Assembly (NCBI GenBank): GCA_944389025.1 | Contig: CALXKU010000014.1 | Location: 1-64,000, forward strand | Source: an uncultured Spirochaetaceae bacterium | GTDB lineage: Bacteria > Spirochaetota > Spirochaetia > Sphaerochaetales > Sphaerochaetaceae | Direction of reading: 5' to 3' | DNA length: 64,000 nt | Shown: positions 53,700-62,036 of the stretch, piece by piece | Numbering within the stretch: the first letter of the stretch is position 1 | Layout: each line of letters opens with the position of its first letter | Made by a program: the position numbers and the translations under genes | Notes under the pieces: generated by a model | Told to the model about the DNA's origin: nothing | The model's input: only the letters and a program-made list of their open reading frames with translations | The model's database searches: none

Positions 53700-53867
53700 T
53701 ATATGTTCTATATGGACCAGTGGTGGTATGGGGTTTTCGCGATTCCATTTCATCAGATGAAATATCACCTTAGTGGTGTTTGAGGTTGGGTTTTTGTTTT
53801 TGGAAACTCAATCCTAGTGCCCATCCCCTTTTCCGACCCAGAATGCACCTCCTCTGGGTCGGTTTTT
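53700..53867 (+). ncRNA. Candidate small RNA or regulatory leader
   Basis: Several stems precede a strong terminator: ATGGGGT/ATTCCAT (53728-53748), ATTTCATC/GATGAAAT (53747-53763, overlapping the first and so alternative to it), CACC/GGTG (53766-53778) and the terminator stem. No known RNA family is recognised. It could be an independent RNA ending at the terminator or an attenuator of the aldo/keto reductase gene 117 bp downstream. The 5' end is a guess. Confidence 0.4.
53833..53867 (+). terminator. Strong intrinsic terminator without an upstream gene
   Basis: CCGACCCAGA (53833-53842) and TCTGGGTCGG (53853-53862) form a perfect 10-bp stem with a 10-base loop, followed by TTTTT. No plus-strand gene lies in the 300 bp before it. 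Confidence 0.85.
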
Positions 53868-53983
53868 GTGTTAATGTTTCTCTTTTTTATTGATTATGAT
53901 ATTCCTTCTAAAATAAAAAATACACATTAAATGTTTGCCAAAACAATCTGGTAGGGTGTACCCTTTGCTAGAGGTGAATAAAT

Positions 53984-55087
53984 ATGGATAGTAAAATAAA
54001 AGGTCGTTTCGGTTTTGGCATGATGAGGCTTCCGAAAATTGGTGATGAGGTCAATATTGAAGAGACCAGGCGCATGGTCGATTACTTCATGGCAAACGGG
54101 TTCAATTATTTCGATACCGCTTACGGTTATCTTGATAAGAGGAGCGAGATCGTCATCAAAGAGGTACTTGCGAGCCGTTATGACAGAGAGAGCTACGTCC
54201 TTACAGATAAGCTTACTCATCTTTATTATGAGAGAGAGGAGGATATACGGCCACTTTTTGAGAGCCAGCTTGAGAGGACCGGAGTCTCATATTTTAATTA
54301 CTATCTTGTACATGCCGTAAAAAAGGAGAACATAGAACATTACAGGAAGACAAGGGCGTTTGAGACGGTGAGAAAGCTGAAGGAAGAGGGTAAGGTAAGG
54401 CATATCGGCTTCTCGTTCCATGATCAGCCTGAATTCCTTGACAAGCTGCTCTCCGAGTTCCCTTATGTGGATGTGGTTCAGCTTCAGTTTAATTATCTTG
54501 ATTTCGATAACCCGGCAGTACGTAGCAGGGAGTGCTATGAAGTTTGCATGAGGCATGGCAAGGAGGTCATCGTGATGGAGCCTGTCAAAGGTGGAAACCT
54601 TGCATCCCTTCCTCTGGGGGCGGTAAGTATAATCGAGGATCTGGGTTCCAGCCCCGCATCCCTTGCTCTGCGCTTCGTAGCGGGATTCGATGGGGTTAAG
54701 ATGATACTCTCCGGCATGAGCGATTTTTCACAGATGAAAGAGAATGTCGATACGATGAGAGCTGAGAAAAGGCTTACATCAGAGGAGGAGATGGGGCTTT
54801 CGAAGATTGTGAACACTATAAACGGTGCTGATATCATAGAGTGCACAGCCTGCCGTTACTGTGTTGAGGACTGTCCTAAGAAGATCTTAATCCCGGATCT
54901 GTTCTCCTGTTACAACTCATCCGAGTCTGCAATCTGGGATGCAGAAGGCAATTACTCAAGCTTCACATCCGGTGGTCACGGAAAGGCTTCTGAATGCATA
55001 AGATGCGGCAAATGTGAAAGGACCTGTCCTCAGCATCTTCCGGTAAGGAAGCTTTTAGAGAAAGTCGCATCAAGATTCGAGTTCTAG
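53984..55087 (+). CDS. Aldo/keto reductase with C-terminal 4Fe-4S ferredoxin domain
   Basis: A 367-residue protein. The N-terminal TIM barrel is an aldo/keto reductase with GFGMMRLP, FDTAYGY (Asp and Tyr of the tetrad) and LVHAV. The last 90 residues carry CTACRYCVEDCPKKI and CIRCGKCERTCP, two ferredoxin clusters. This architecture is common in anaerobes and may couple a reductase to ferredoxin. The substrate is unknown. It stands alone, convergent with the DUF4186 gene (18-bp overlap). Confidence 0.92.
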   Translation: MDSKIKGRFGFGMMRLPKIGDEVNIEETRRMVDYFMANGFNYFDTAYGYLDKRSEIVIKEVLASRYDRESYVLTDKLTHLYYEREEDIRPLFESQLERTGVSYFNYYLVHAVKKENIEHYRKTRAFETVRKLKEEGKVRHIGFSFHDQPEFLDKLLSEFPYVDVVQLQFNYLDFDNPAVRSRECYEVCMRHGKEVIVMEPVKGGNLASLPLGAVSIIEDLGSSPASLALRFVAGFDGVKMILSGMSDFSQMKENVDTMRAEKRLTSEEEMGLSKIVNTINGADIIECTACRYCVEDCPKKILIPDLFSCYNSSESAIWDAEGNYSSFTSGGHGKASECIRCGKCERTCPQHLPVRKLLEKVASRFEF

Positions 55088-55444
55088 CTCATCTTTTATG
55101 AAGCGCATTATGACGGAGATGGCGTATTCTATTTCGCCCTCTGTCAACGCATGATTCCTATCTATATGATGCCATTTTTCCATGCAGCCTCTGCAACAGA
55201 GCGCGGTTGCATGCTGGGCAATGAATACGGGGTGTCCTTTCATCGGTGTCTGCTTCCCGTCGTTCGGAATATGACTGGGGGCAAGGCGCTTTCTTATAAA
55301 GTCTTCAGCATGGCTCTCAATCGTGTCATATCCTTTAAGATGCACATATTCCTTATCATGCGGGCTAAGGTGGAAACGGGAGCGGAAGGTGGATCTGCCT
55401 AGCCTCGTTTTAAGGCCTTGCCATTCGTAGTCACTAATTATCAT
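55070..55444 (-). CDS. DUF4186 family protein
   Basis: A 124-residue protein that fits DUF4186: RSTFRSRFHLSPHDKEYV, ESHAEDFIRKRLAP, NDGKQTPMKGHPVFIAQHATA and CCRGCMEKWH. The invariant His and Cys residues suggest metal binding. Function unknown. It is not in an operon. Confidence 0.85.
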   Translation of the reverse strand: MIISDYEWQGLKTRLGRSTFRSRFHLSPHDKEYVHLKGYDTIESHAEDFIRKRLAPSHIPNDGKQTPMKGHPVFIAQHATALCCRGCMEKWHHIDRNHALTEGEIEYAISVIMRFIKDELELES

Positions 55445-55547
55445 GGATTAACCTTCCTTTTTTCTGCTTATAGCCTAACAGTGGGTAAATCAACTTGAAA
55501 TCAAGCTAAAAATTGTCTGTTAGACTATCATAATAGGTTTTGATAAC

Positions 55548-57065
55548 TCAGAAAAGCCCACGAGCGGAAAGCCTGTTAAGCTTCTTAAGCCTTTCTCTTA
55601 TCTCTGTTGTGAACTCTCCCTTCCTCATTCTCCAGCTCCAGTTTATGTCATTGCATGTCGATGGAATATTCATTCTCGCATCACAATCAAGACAGAGAAG
55701 ATCCTGTGTGGAGAATACTGTATAATCGGCATTGCTCATCATCAGAGCCCTGATAAGGGTCCAGCAGATATCGTTCTCTGTGCAGTCAAGGTATTCAAGC
55801 ACATGATTTTTCATCCTATCATTCAGGCTTGAGAACCAGCCCTTTATCGTGTTATTGTCGTGCGTTCCAGGGTATGCGACGAAATGCCTGGTGTAGTTAT
55901 GAGGCAGGAATGTGTCCCTGCTGTTCAGCAAGCCGTCAGCAGTCTCTCCGAAACCATCCTGTACGATTTTCATACCTGGAAAGCCGTATTTCATCCTGAG
56001 TTTTTCGACACTCTCCGTTATGAACCCAAGATCTTCGGCGATTATGTTAAGCTTGCCGAACTCTTTCTCAAGAGCATTGAACAGCTTATCACCAGGGCTT
56101 TTAACCCAGATCCCTCTTTCTGCGGTCTTTTCTTTCGCATCTATTTCAAAATATGCGTCAAATCCCCTGAAATGGTCGATTCTGAGGATGTCCACGGTCT
56201 CAAGAGTTCTCCTTATTCGCTCTTTCCACCATTTGAAGTCCGTCTCCTCGTGCTTTTGCCAGTCATATACAGGATTGCCCCATAGCTGCCCGGTAGGGGA
56301 GAAGCTGTCTGGAGGAACTCCTGATACCTTGTTGATATTACCGCACTCATCCCTTTTAAAGAGTTCAGGATGACTCCATGTGTCCGCGCTGTCCCTTCCG
56401 ACGAAAATCGGTATGTCTCCTATAATCGAGATATGTTTTAAAGAGGCATATGCCTTGATCGCGTTCCATTGCTTATGAAAGAGATACTGCATGGCAAGAT
56501 AGATCTTAATCTCATCAGCACGCTCTTCCATTATCCTTTCCATGACAGCAGTCTCTCTGTTTCTTTCTCCCTTTTCCCAGAGCATCCAGCGTGCATCCTG
56601 GTATTTCTCATAAAGTATCATGAAGATGGCATAGTCATATATCCAGAACCTCTCCGCATCCAGAAAGGAATTGAAATCCTCTTCTTCTTTTCCTTCTTTA
56701 AGAAAGTTGATAGCGGCTTTTCTAAGCAGTGGCATCTTGTAGGCTCTGACCTTGTCGAATTCCGTCTTGTCTTCTCTGAATGATGGCACATCTTTAACAT
56801 CATCTTTTGTAAGATATCCATCTCTTATGAGCTCATCAGGGCTTATTAAGAGTTCATTGAATGCGAATGAGCTTCTCGGGGAATACGGGGAGTTGCCATA
56901 TCCCGTTGGTCCGAGCGGGAGTATCTGCCATAGGTCCGCACCAGAGGCATGTATCGCGTCTATGAAATCATATGCGCCATCTCCTAGGTCTCCTATTCCG
57001 TACCGTGAGGGTAGGCTTGTGACATGCATCAGTATCCCGCAGTGTCTCTTATAGTCTATGTTCAT
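55548..57065 (-). CDS. malQ: 4-alpha-glucanotransferase
   Basis: A 505-residue GH77 amylomaltase that transfers alpha-1,4-glucan segments between maltodextrins. Catalytic features are the nucleophile Asp in ILRIDHFRGF, the acid Glu in IIAEDLGF and the third Asp in PGTHDNNTIKGW. The N-terminus RHCGILMHVTSLPSRYGIGDLG is typical. No signal peptide. Its start lies 17 bp inside the 3' end of the LacI gene, so it is the last gene of the alpha-glucan operon. Confidence 0.95.
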   Translation of the reverse strand: MNIDYKRHCGILMHVTSLPSRYGIGDLGDGAYDFIDAIHASGADLWQILPLGPTGYGNSPYSPRSSFAFNELLISPDELIRDGYLTKDDVKDVPSFREDKTEFDKVRAYKMPLLRKAAINFLKEGKEEEDFNSFLDAERFWIYDYAIFMILYEKYQDARWMLWEKGERNRETAVMERIMEERADEIKIYLAMQYLFHKQWNAIKAYASLKHISIIGDIPIFVGRDSADTWSHPELFKRDECGNINKVSGVPPDSFSPTGQLWGNPVYDWQKHEETDFKWWKERIRRTLETVDILRIDHFRGFDAYFEIDAKEKTAERGIWVKSPGDKLFNALEKEFGKLNIIAEDLGFITESVEKLRMKYGFPGMKIVQDGFGETADGLLNSRDTFLPHNYTRHFVAYPGTHDNNTIKGWFSSLNDRMKNHVLEYLDCTENDICWTLIRALMMSNADYTVFSTQDLLCLDCDARMNIPSTCNDINWSWRMRKGEFTTEIRERLKKLNRLSARGLF

Positions 57066-58089
57066 CGTTGACGCTCTCTCCTTCTATAAGCTCGTAGCCG
57101 ACCATGCATGGTCCTTTACTTATCTCTTTACCCTGAACGAGGGAAAAGAGCATGTCCGCAGCTTTCCGTCCCTTTTCGGAGGCGGCCTGCCTTATCGTGG
57201 TAAGGGGGATGTATGCGGATATGTTCTCCAGCCCGTCAAAGCCTATGATGCTCAAGTCCTCTGGAATCCTTATGCCTCTCTCTCTCGCCCTTTTCATCAC
57301 GCCGAAGCAGATCGCATCAGCCATGGCTATGATGCAGGTGATCTTCCGTCCGGAATCGATGATGTTATCAAGAACCCTGACTCCAGCATCAATCGTTGGC
57401 TCCGTGGTTATTACAAGTGTATCTGAAAGGGATAGCCCGTATTCCGATAGTGCCCTCTCATAGCCTTTGAGCCTTCTGTTGCCGGTTGTGTCCCTGATAT
57501 CACCTTTTCTCTCATACTCATCCCTTCCGAGCGCTATCACGGCAAATTCCCTGTGCCCTCTCTTAAGAGCGTAGGATATCTGCTCGTATGCAGCCATCTC
57601 GTCGTCGATGTTTATTGAGGGCAGTCCGTCCTGCTTCCTTCCATCTATGCACACGACAGGAATCTTGCGACTCTTGAGAGCTTCCTTTATGCTCTCACTG
57701 AAACTGATTCCCATTGTGATAAGACCATCGACCGCGGCGAATTTGACAGCTTCCGCAATGGATGAGTGGAGTGGGGGGATCAGATTGACGGAATATCCGT
57801 TCTTCTCGCACGATTCGCCTATGCCTTTAAGCACCTCGATCGCGTACGGGTTGTTCAGACTCACATCGATTCTCTGCGGCAGAAGAAATCCGATAGTGTA
57901 GTTCTTCCCCTCACTCAGTCTTTTTGCCATCGGATCAGGGATGTAGTTAAGCCGTTTAGCCACATCCATGATTCTCTCATAAGTCTCTCTTTTAATTTTG
58001 TCAGGGCTGTTGAAAGCGAAGGAGACGGATGCTTTCGATACTCCGCATTCCTTGGCAATGTCCATCATCGTAACTCTCTTCGCTTTCAT
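57049..58089 (-). CDS. LacI-family regulator
   Basis: A 346-residue LacI/GalR repressor. The HTH is TMMDIAKECGVSKASVSFAFNSPDKI followed by the hinge NYIPDPMAKRLSEGK, then a periplasmic-binding-fold effector domain. ATG 58089 follows GGAGGGAC; the frame to 58104 is longer but unsupported. It sits inside the alpha-glucan operon and is the best candidate for binding the palindromes at 61200-61248. Confidence 0.92.
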   Translation of the reverse strand: MKAKRVTMMDIAKECGVSKASVSFAFNSPDKIKRETYERIMDVAKRLNYIPDPMAKRLSEGKNYTIGFLLPQRIDVSLNNPYAIEVLKGIGESCEKNGYSVNLIPPLHSSIAEAVKFAAVDGLITMGISFSESIKEALKSRKIPVVCIDGRKQDGLPSINIDDEMAAYEQISYALKRGHREFAVIALGRDEYERKGDIRDTTGNRRLKGYERALSEYGLSLSDTLVITTEPTIDAGVRVLDNIIDSGRKITCIIAMADAICFGVMKRARERGIRIPEDLSIIGFDGLENISAYIPLTTIRQAASEKGRKAADMLFSLVQGKEISKGPCMVGYELIEGESVNDEHRL

Positions 58090-58100
58090 AGTCCCTCCTG

Positions 58101-58934
58101 TCAACCTTTTACCGCGCCTGCAAGAACTCCCTTTATGATGTGTTTCTGGCAGACAAGATAGAATATGATTACTGGTACCATTGCCAGTACGAGCATCGCC
58201 ATCATCGCACCCATGTCGACAGCTCCGTATCCTCCTCTGAGGTACTGGATTGCAACAGGGATGGTCCTGTAATTTGTTCCTATTGTCAGGTATGGCATCA
58301 GATAGTCATTCCAGATCCACATTGTATTGAGGATGGCAATCGTGACTGCTGTGCTCTTGAGCATGGGAAGAACGACCTGGAAGAATGTCGTAACCGGTCC
58401 AGCGCCATCGATCATGGCAGCCTCCTCAAGTGCGAGTGGGATACCCTTGATGAATCCTGAGAACATGAAAGATGCCATTCCGGCCCCGAACCCGACATAC
58501 AGGATTATGATTCCCACCGGATTATCAAGGCTGAGCATGTTCGCTATCTTGCTCATAGTGAACATGACCATCTGGAATGGTACGATCATGGAAAAGACGA
58601 GGGCGTAGTAGATTATCTGCGTGACTATCCCCTTTACCCTGGTGATGTACCATGCGAGCATGCTTGTAAGCAGCAGTATGATCGCAACAGAGGCGACGGT
58701 TATCCAGAGCGAGTAGCCGAACGCGGAGAAAAAGCCTGTCTTCGCAAGTCCTTCCGTGTAGTTTGTCATCCCGACAAACGCATCACCCTTTGGAATAGAG
58801 AAAGGTTCGGATGAGATGAAGAGCCTTCCCTTGAATGAGTTGATAAGCACTACGAGAATAGGGAAGAGTACGAATGCTGCGAAGATGAGCATAAGTAAAA
58901 GCAGAATGTAGGTAGAGATGTTTTTCTTTTTCAT
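58101..58934 (-). CDS. Sugar ABC permease (MalG type)
   Basis: A 277-residue CUT1 permease with six predicted helices. The EAA loop is IPLALEEAAMIDGAGPVTTFFQVVLP. The start overlaps the upstream permease stop by one base (TGATG). It forms the channel with the MalF-type partner; both lack a nearby ATPase. Most likely imports maltose, maltodextrin or a similar alpha-glucoside, given malQ in the operon. Confidence 0.92.
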   Translation of the reverse strand: MKKKNISTYILLLLMLIFAAFVLFPILVVLINSFKGRLFISSEPFSIPKGDAFVGMTNYTEGLAKTGFFSAFGYSLWITVASVAIILLLTSMLAWYITRVKGIVTQIIYYALVFSMIVPFQMVMFTMSKIANMLSLDNPVGIIILYVGFGAGMASFMFSGFIKGIPLALEEAAMIDGAGPVTTFFQVVLPMLKSTAVTIAILNTMWIWNDYLMPYLTIGTNYRTIPVAIQYLRGGYGAVDMGAMMAMLVLAMVPVIIFYLVCQKHIIKGVLAGAVKG

Positions 58935-59779
58935 CAGTTCTCAATCTCCTTTCTTCTCGTTGTGTAAAGCTGAAGAAGCGCAATCATGGCTACGAGTATC
59001 GTGAAAATGACAGCCTTAGCCTGTCCGACTCCTTCGAATCCAATTCTTGAATAGAATGTGTTGAATATGTTCAGAGCCAGCATTTCAGTCTGATGGTTCG
59101 GGTTTCCAGCGGTAAGTGCGAGGTTCTGGTCGTAAAGTTTGAAACCGTTTGTCGTCGTGAGGAACAGACAGATTGTTATTGAAGGCATTACAGCTGGAAT
59201 TATGATTTTCCTGAGTTTTGTCCAGTAATTCGCTCCGTCTATGTCTGCTGCTTCCAGCATGTCTGTCGGTATGTTCTGTATTGCAGCGATGTATATGACC
59301 ATCATGTAACCGACATTCTGCCAGTTCATAAGCACAACGAGCCCCCAGAAACCGTAGGCGGCATCGACTGCTATGGTCTTTTCGAAGTAGGCGAGCACTC
59401 CGTTTATTATTACCTGCCATATCCAGCCGAGTACGATGCCTCCGATAAGATTCGGCATGAAGAATATCGTTCTGAATGCGTTCGTCCCGGGAATCGACCT
59501 TGTAAGAGCGAGTGCTAGGGCGAAAGCAATTATGTTTATCGTTATCACGCTAACAATTGCGAAAGCCAGCGTGAAGAAGAAAGCGTGCGTGAAGTAGTTA
59601 TCAACTGTAAAAGCCCTTACATAGTTTTTAAAGCCTACAAACGTTACATCCGTTATGGTTGTGAATTCACAGAACGAGAGGACGAAACCCCAGATGAACG
59701 GAATGACGAATGAGATCAGGAAGCAGATAAGAGCGGGCAGTGCGAAGAGTGCGAAATATTTCTTAATCGATTTTTCCAT
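58934..59779 (-). CDS. Sugar ABC permease (MalF type)
   Basis: A 281-residue permease. The EAA loop is IPTDMLEAADIDGANYWTKLRKIIIP. ATG 59779 is preferred to the longer frame at 59806 because GAGGGT lies just before it. The ribosome site directly follows the intercistronic hairpin, so termination there would affect this gene and all downstream ones. Confidence 0.91.
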   Translation of the reverse strand: MEKSIKKYFALFALPALICFLISFVIPFIWGFVLSFCEFTTITDVTFVGFKNYVRAFTVDNYFTHAFFFTLAFAIVSVITINIIAFALALALTRSIPGTNAFRTIFFMPNLIGGIVLGWIWQVIINGVLAYFEKTIAVDAAYGFWGLVVLMNWQNVGYMMVIYIAAIQNIPTDMLEAADIDGANYWTKLRKIIIPAVMPSITICLFLTTTNGFKLYDQNLALTAGNPNHQTEMLALNIFNTFYSRIGFEGVGQAKAVIFTILVAMIALLQLYTTRRKEIEN

Positions 59780-59790
59780 GATGACCCTCG

Positions 59791-59818
59791 AAAAAGGCCG
59801 TCCCATTCAAAGACGGCC
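59791..59818 (-). terminator. Partial terminator between binding protein and permease genes
   Basis: On the minus strand GGCCGTC (59818-59812) and GACGGCC (59802-59796) form a 7-bp stem, followed at once by TTTTT (59795-59791). It probably ends most transcripts after the binding-protein gene, with some readthrough into the permease genes. Confidence 0.7.
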
Positions 59819-59836
59819 CGTACTTTTAATTTCTGG

Positions 59837-61168
59837 TTATCTTCCTGCGATTTCAGCTTCGACCGACCAGGAATTCCTTGCAATCTCTACGACCGCGTTC
59901 CAGTCCATGCTTCCATTGATATACTGAAGAAGAGCTCCGCCGAAATCCTGCTTCCACTGCTCAGAAGGGATTCCCTGGAATGCCCATGGTACGCTTGTAA
60001 CGCCATCCATGTTCATCCATCTGTTGACTTCTTTTGCAAGCGGATCTTCAGGAAGTTCCTCCTCCGTGAATGAATTGAACGGTGTGATGAACATCAGGTT
60101 CTCTTTCACAATCTTCTTTCCAGTCTCGCTTGAGAAGAGCCATGTAAGGAACGTGTCCGCATTTTTCTTTGCCTCATCACTTGCATGGATGTTGATTGAA
60201 AGGTAGTTCTCGGTTCCTACGCAGAGTCCCTGGCTCTCTTCCCCTTCGAATCCCATGTAGAGTGGGAGGAATTTGATGTCTTCTGATGCTACGACGTTAC
60301 CGGCCTGACCGAGAATCTGAGCTGCTCCCCAGTTCCCGTTCTGAACCATGGCACACTGTCCGAGTGCGAATTCGGCCATGCTGTCCGCATCGGTCTTTGC
60401 GCTTACCATGCCCTTGGCTGTCGTGCTGTTGTCAAGATAGAGATCCCATAGTGCCTTGTAGTTCTCGTTATATGTGAACTCGAATGTTGAAGCCTCAGTT
60501 GTTGTCAGGATGTCTCCGAACTCCTTCCAAAGAGGCATGTTAAAGAGGTGAGTCTGCCATCTCCAGTCCGTTCCGCTAGCCATTGAAGTGGATGCGAAGA
60601 CTCCTTTGATTCCAAGCTCGTCTAGATGCTTCGTCATGTCCTCAACAACTGCCTTGAGGGTAGCGAAGTTCCTGATCTCGTCCGCACTTGAGATGTCGAC
60701 AGCCTTATCAGGAAGAGCGAAATACTTTCTCATAATCGCATCATTGTATATGATTCCGTATCCTTCTACCGCGTATGGAATTCCAACAACATGTCCATTC
60801 TGCTCGATTGCCATGCTCTTATCGGCGAGAAGAGCGTAGAACCCAGTATCCTCGAGCGGTGCAACATCGTTCGTGAATGCCTGTACTCCGACCGGTCCGT
60901 TAACCTGGAAGATTACAGGTGGGTTGCTCTTTGCCATTTCTGAGCGCAGTGTCGTCTGGTACTGGTTCGATGCAGCTGTGACGACGCGAAGACTTAGGCC
61001 TGTCTCCTCTTCAAACGCTGGTGCTACAATGTCGGTATAGACGTCTGCGATTTCCGGCTTGAAGTTGAGGAAATAAACCTCGTTTGCATTGCTTTCACTG
61101 GCGCCGCCTGCGAAAGCAGATGAAAGAGCAAGAGCGATGATCAGGATAATGCTCAGTGTCTTTTTCAT
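59837..61168 (-). CDS. Extracellular sugar-binding protein (MalE type)
   Basis: A 443-residue solute-binding protein of the CUT1 class. The signal peptide (MKKTLSIILIIALALSSAFA, then GGASES) has no lipobox Cys. Mature segments such as GIPYAVEGYGIIYNDAIM and WLFSSETGKKIVKENLM are typical of family 1 binding proteins. AAGGAG precedes the ATG. It is the first gene of the operon and the one kept by the partial terminator. Confidence 0.93.
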   Translation of the reverse strand: MKKTLSIILIIALALSSAFAGGASESNANEVYFLNFKPEIADVYTDIVAPAFEEETGLSLRVVTAASNQYQTTLRSEMAKSNPPVIFQVNGPVGVQAFTNDVAPLEDTGFYALLADKSMAIEQNGHVVGIPYAVEGYGIIYNDAIMRKYFALPDKAVDISSADEIRNFATLKAVVEDMTKHLDELGIKGVFASTSMASGTDWRWQTHLFNMPLWKEFGDILTTTEASTFEFTYNENYKALWDLYLDNSTTAKGMVSAKTDADSMAEFALGQCAMVQNGNWGAAQILGQAGNVVASEDIKFLPLYMGFEGEESQGLCVGTENYLSINIHASDEAKKNADTFLTWLFSSETGKKIVKENLMFITPFNSFTEEELPEDPLAKEVNRWMNMDGVTSVPWAFQGIPSEQWKQDFGGALLQYINGSMDWNAVVEIARNSWSVEAEIAGR

Positions 61169-61199
61169 TTTCTTCTCCTTTTTTATGGGGATGTCCCCG

Positions 61200-61215
61200 A
61201 TTTAACCGGTTTAAT
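61200..61215. promoter_or_regulatory. LacI-type operator O2 (one mismatch)
   Basis: ATTTAACCGGTTTAAT matches the perfect palindrome at 61233 except for one base. Its centre is 33 bp, about three helical turns, from the other operator, and it lies between the -10 box and the ATG. Confidence 0.75.
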
Positions 61216-61230
61216 AACCTTTGTATTTTT

Positions 61231-61259
61231 AGATTAAACCGGTTTAATTCAGCCGTCAA
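61231..61259 (-). promoter_or_regulatory. Promoter of the alpha-glucan operon
   Basis: On the minus strand TTGACG (61259-61254), 17 bases, then TAATCT (61236-61231). The spacer is almost filled by the operator palindrome, so bound repressor would block polymerase directly. Confidence 0.7.
61233..61248. promoter_or_regulatory. LacI-type operator O1 (perfect palindrome)
   Basis: ATTAAACCGGTTTAAT is a perfect 16-bp palindrome with the central CCGG typical of LacI-family operators. It sits in the spacer of the operon promoter. The LacI regulator of the same operon is the likely binder. Confidence 0.8.
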
Positions 61260-61268
61260 GAAAAAGTT

Positions 61269-61997
61269 TCAGATTTTCACCGCTTCCAGTACAAGCATCA
61301 TGGGCCGCCTGCTTTCATTCCTCATCTCTTCTAGATTCTTAAGATGATTTGGTACTTCAGGTTCCTTTATGGCCGTAATCGTGAATCCCTCATTTAAAAG
61401 GGCAGAGACATAGCTGGTAAGTGTTCTGTGGTATTTCATGACCTTGAATCCGATGAAGTTCGTCTCCCGCCCTCCTTCCTCGAAATACCTGTCTACCGGG
61501 AAGTGCCTGATTTCCCCGCTCTCATCATAGCACCAGTCCTCGCTGCCTTCTGCCGTGAAAACGGGATGTTCGATCGAAAAGAGAAAGAGGCCACCTTTCT
61601 TTAGGGATGAGTGAACCCTTTTGACGAGCCTCTGATAATCCTTTACATAGTGTATTGCCAGGGAGCTGAAAACCATGTCATATGACTCACTTTTCATCTC
61701 AAAGCTTTCAATATCGCCGAGTCTGTATTCTATTTTCTCATCATTGTTGATTTCCCTGGCTCTGCAAAGCATTTTCTCGCTCATGTCGATTGCGAGAACC
61801 GATGACGCGCCATTTTCCACAAAGTATTTCGCATGCCAGCCGAATCCGCATCCAAGATCCAGGATGGAGAGGTCGGAAAGAGGAGGAAGAAGAGATTTCA
61901 CACATTCCCATTCCCCTGAGCCTCTCAGCCCCTCTTTTGATCGTGTCATATCCGAATAGGCCGAAAAGAATTCACTGTTATCATAGATATTTGCCAT
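61269..61997 (-). CDS. Class I SAM-dependent methyltransferase
   Basis: A 242-residue methyltransferase. Motif I is ILDLGCGFGWHAKYF, motif II is VLAIDMSEKML, motif III is MVFSSLAIHYV and a post-motif is HSSLKKGGLFLFSIEHPV. It resembles small-molecule or ubiquinone-type methyltransferases. ATG 61997 is preferred over 62024, which has a hydrophobic extension with no ribosome site. It is convergent with no gene and divergent from the next. Confidence 0.88.
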   Translation of the reverse strand: MANIYDNSEFFSAYSDMTRSKEGLRGSGEWECVKSLLPPLSDLSILDLGCGFGWHAKYFVENGASSVLAIDMSEKMLCRAREINNDEKIEYRLGDIESFEMKSESYDMVFSSLAIHYVKDYQRLVKRVHSSLKKGGLFLFSIEHPVFTAEGSEDWCYDESGEIRHFPVDRYFEEGGRETNFIGFKVMKYHRTLTSYVSALLNEGFTITAIKEPEVPNHLKNLEEMRNESRRPMMLVLEAVKI

Positions 61998-62036
61998 GAA
62001 AAAGAGGATAACACAAAAAAGCATTGGAAAAACAGA

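Larger units (their letters stand above)
53520..53983. other. Non-coding region with candidate RNA element
   Basis: 464 bp without a supported gene, between the divergent GntR and aldo/keto reductase genes. It contains several hairpins and a strong intrinsic terminator (53833-53867) that points rightward but has no gene before it. Confidence 0.6.

Noticed and set aside
53720-53760. T-box leader motif upstream of the aldo/keto reductase
   Set aside because: A GGTGGTA-like string is present but the T-box antiterminator consensus is not, and the downstream gene is not an amino acid or tRNA-synthetase gene.
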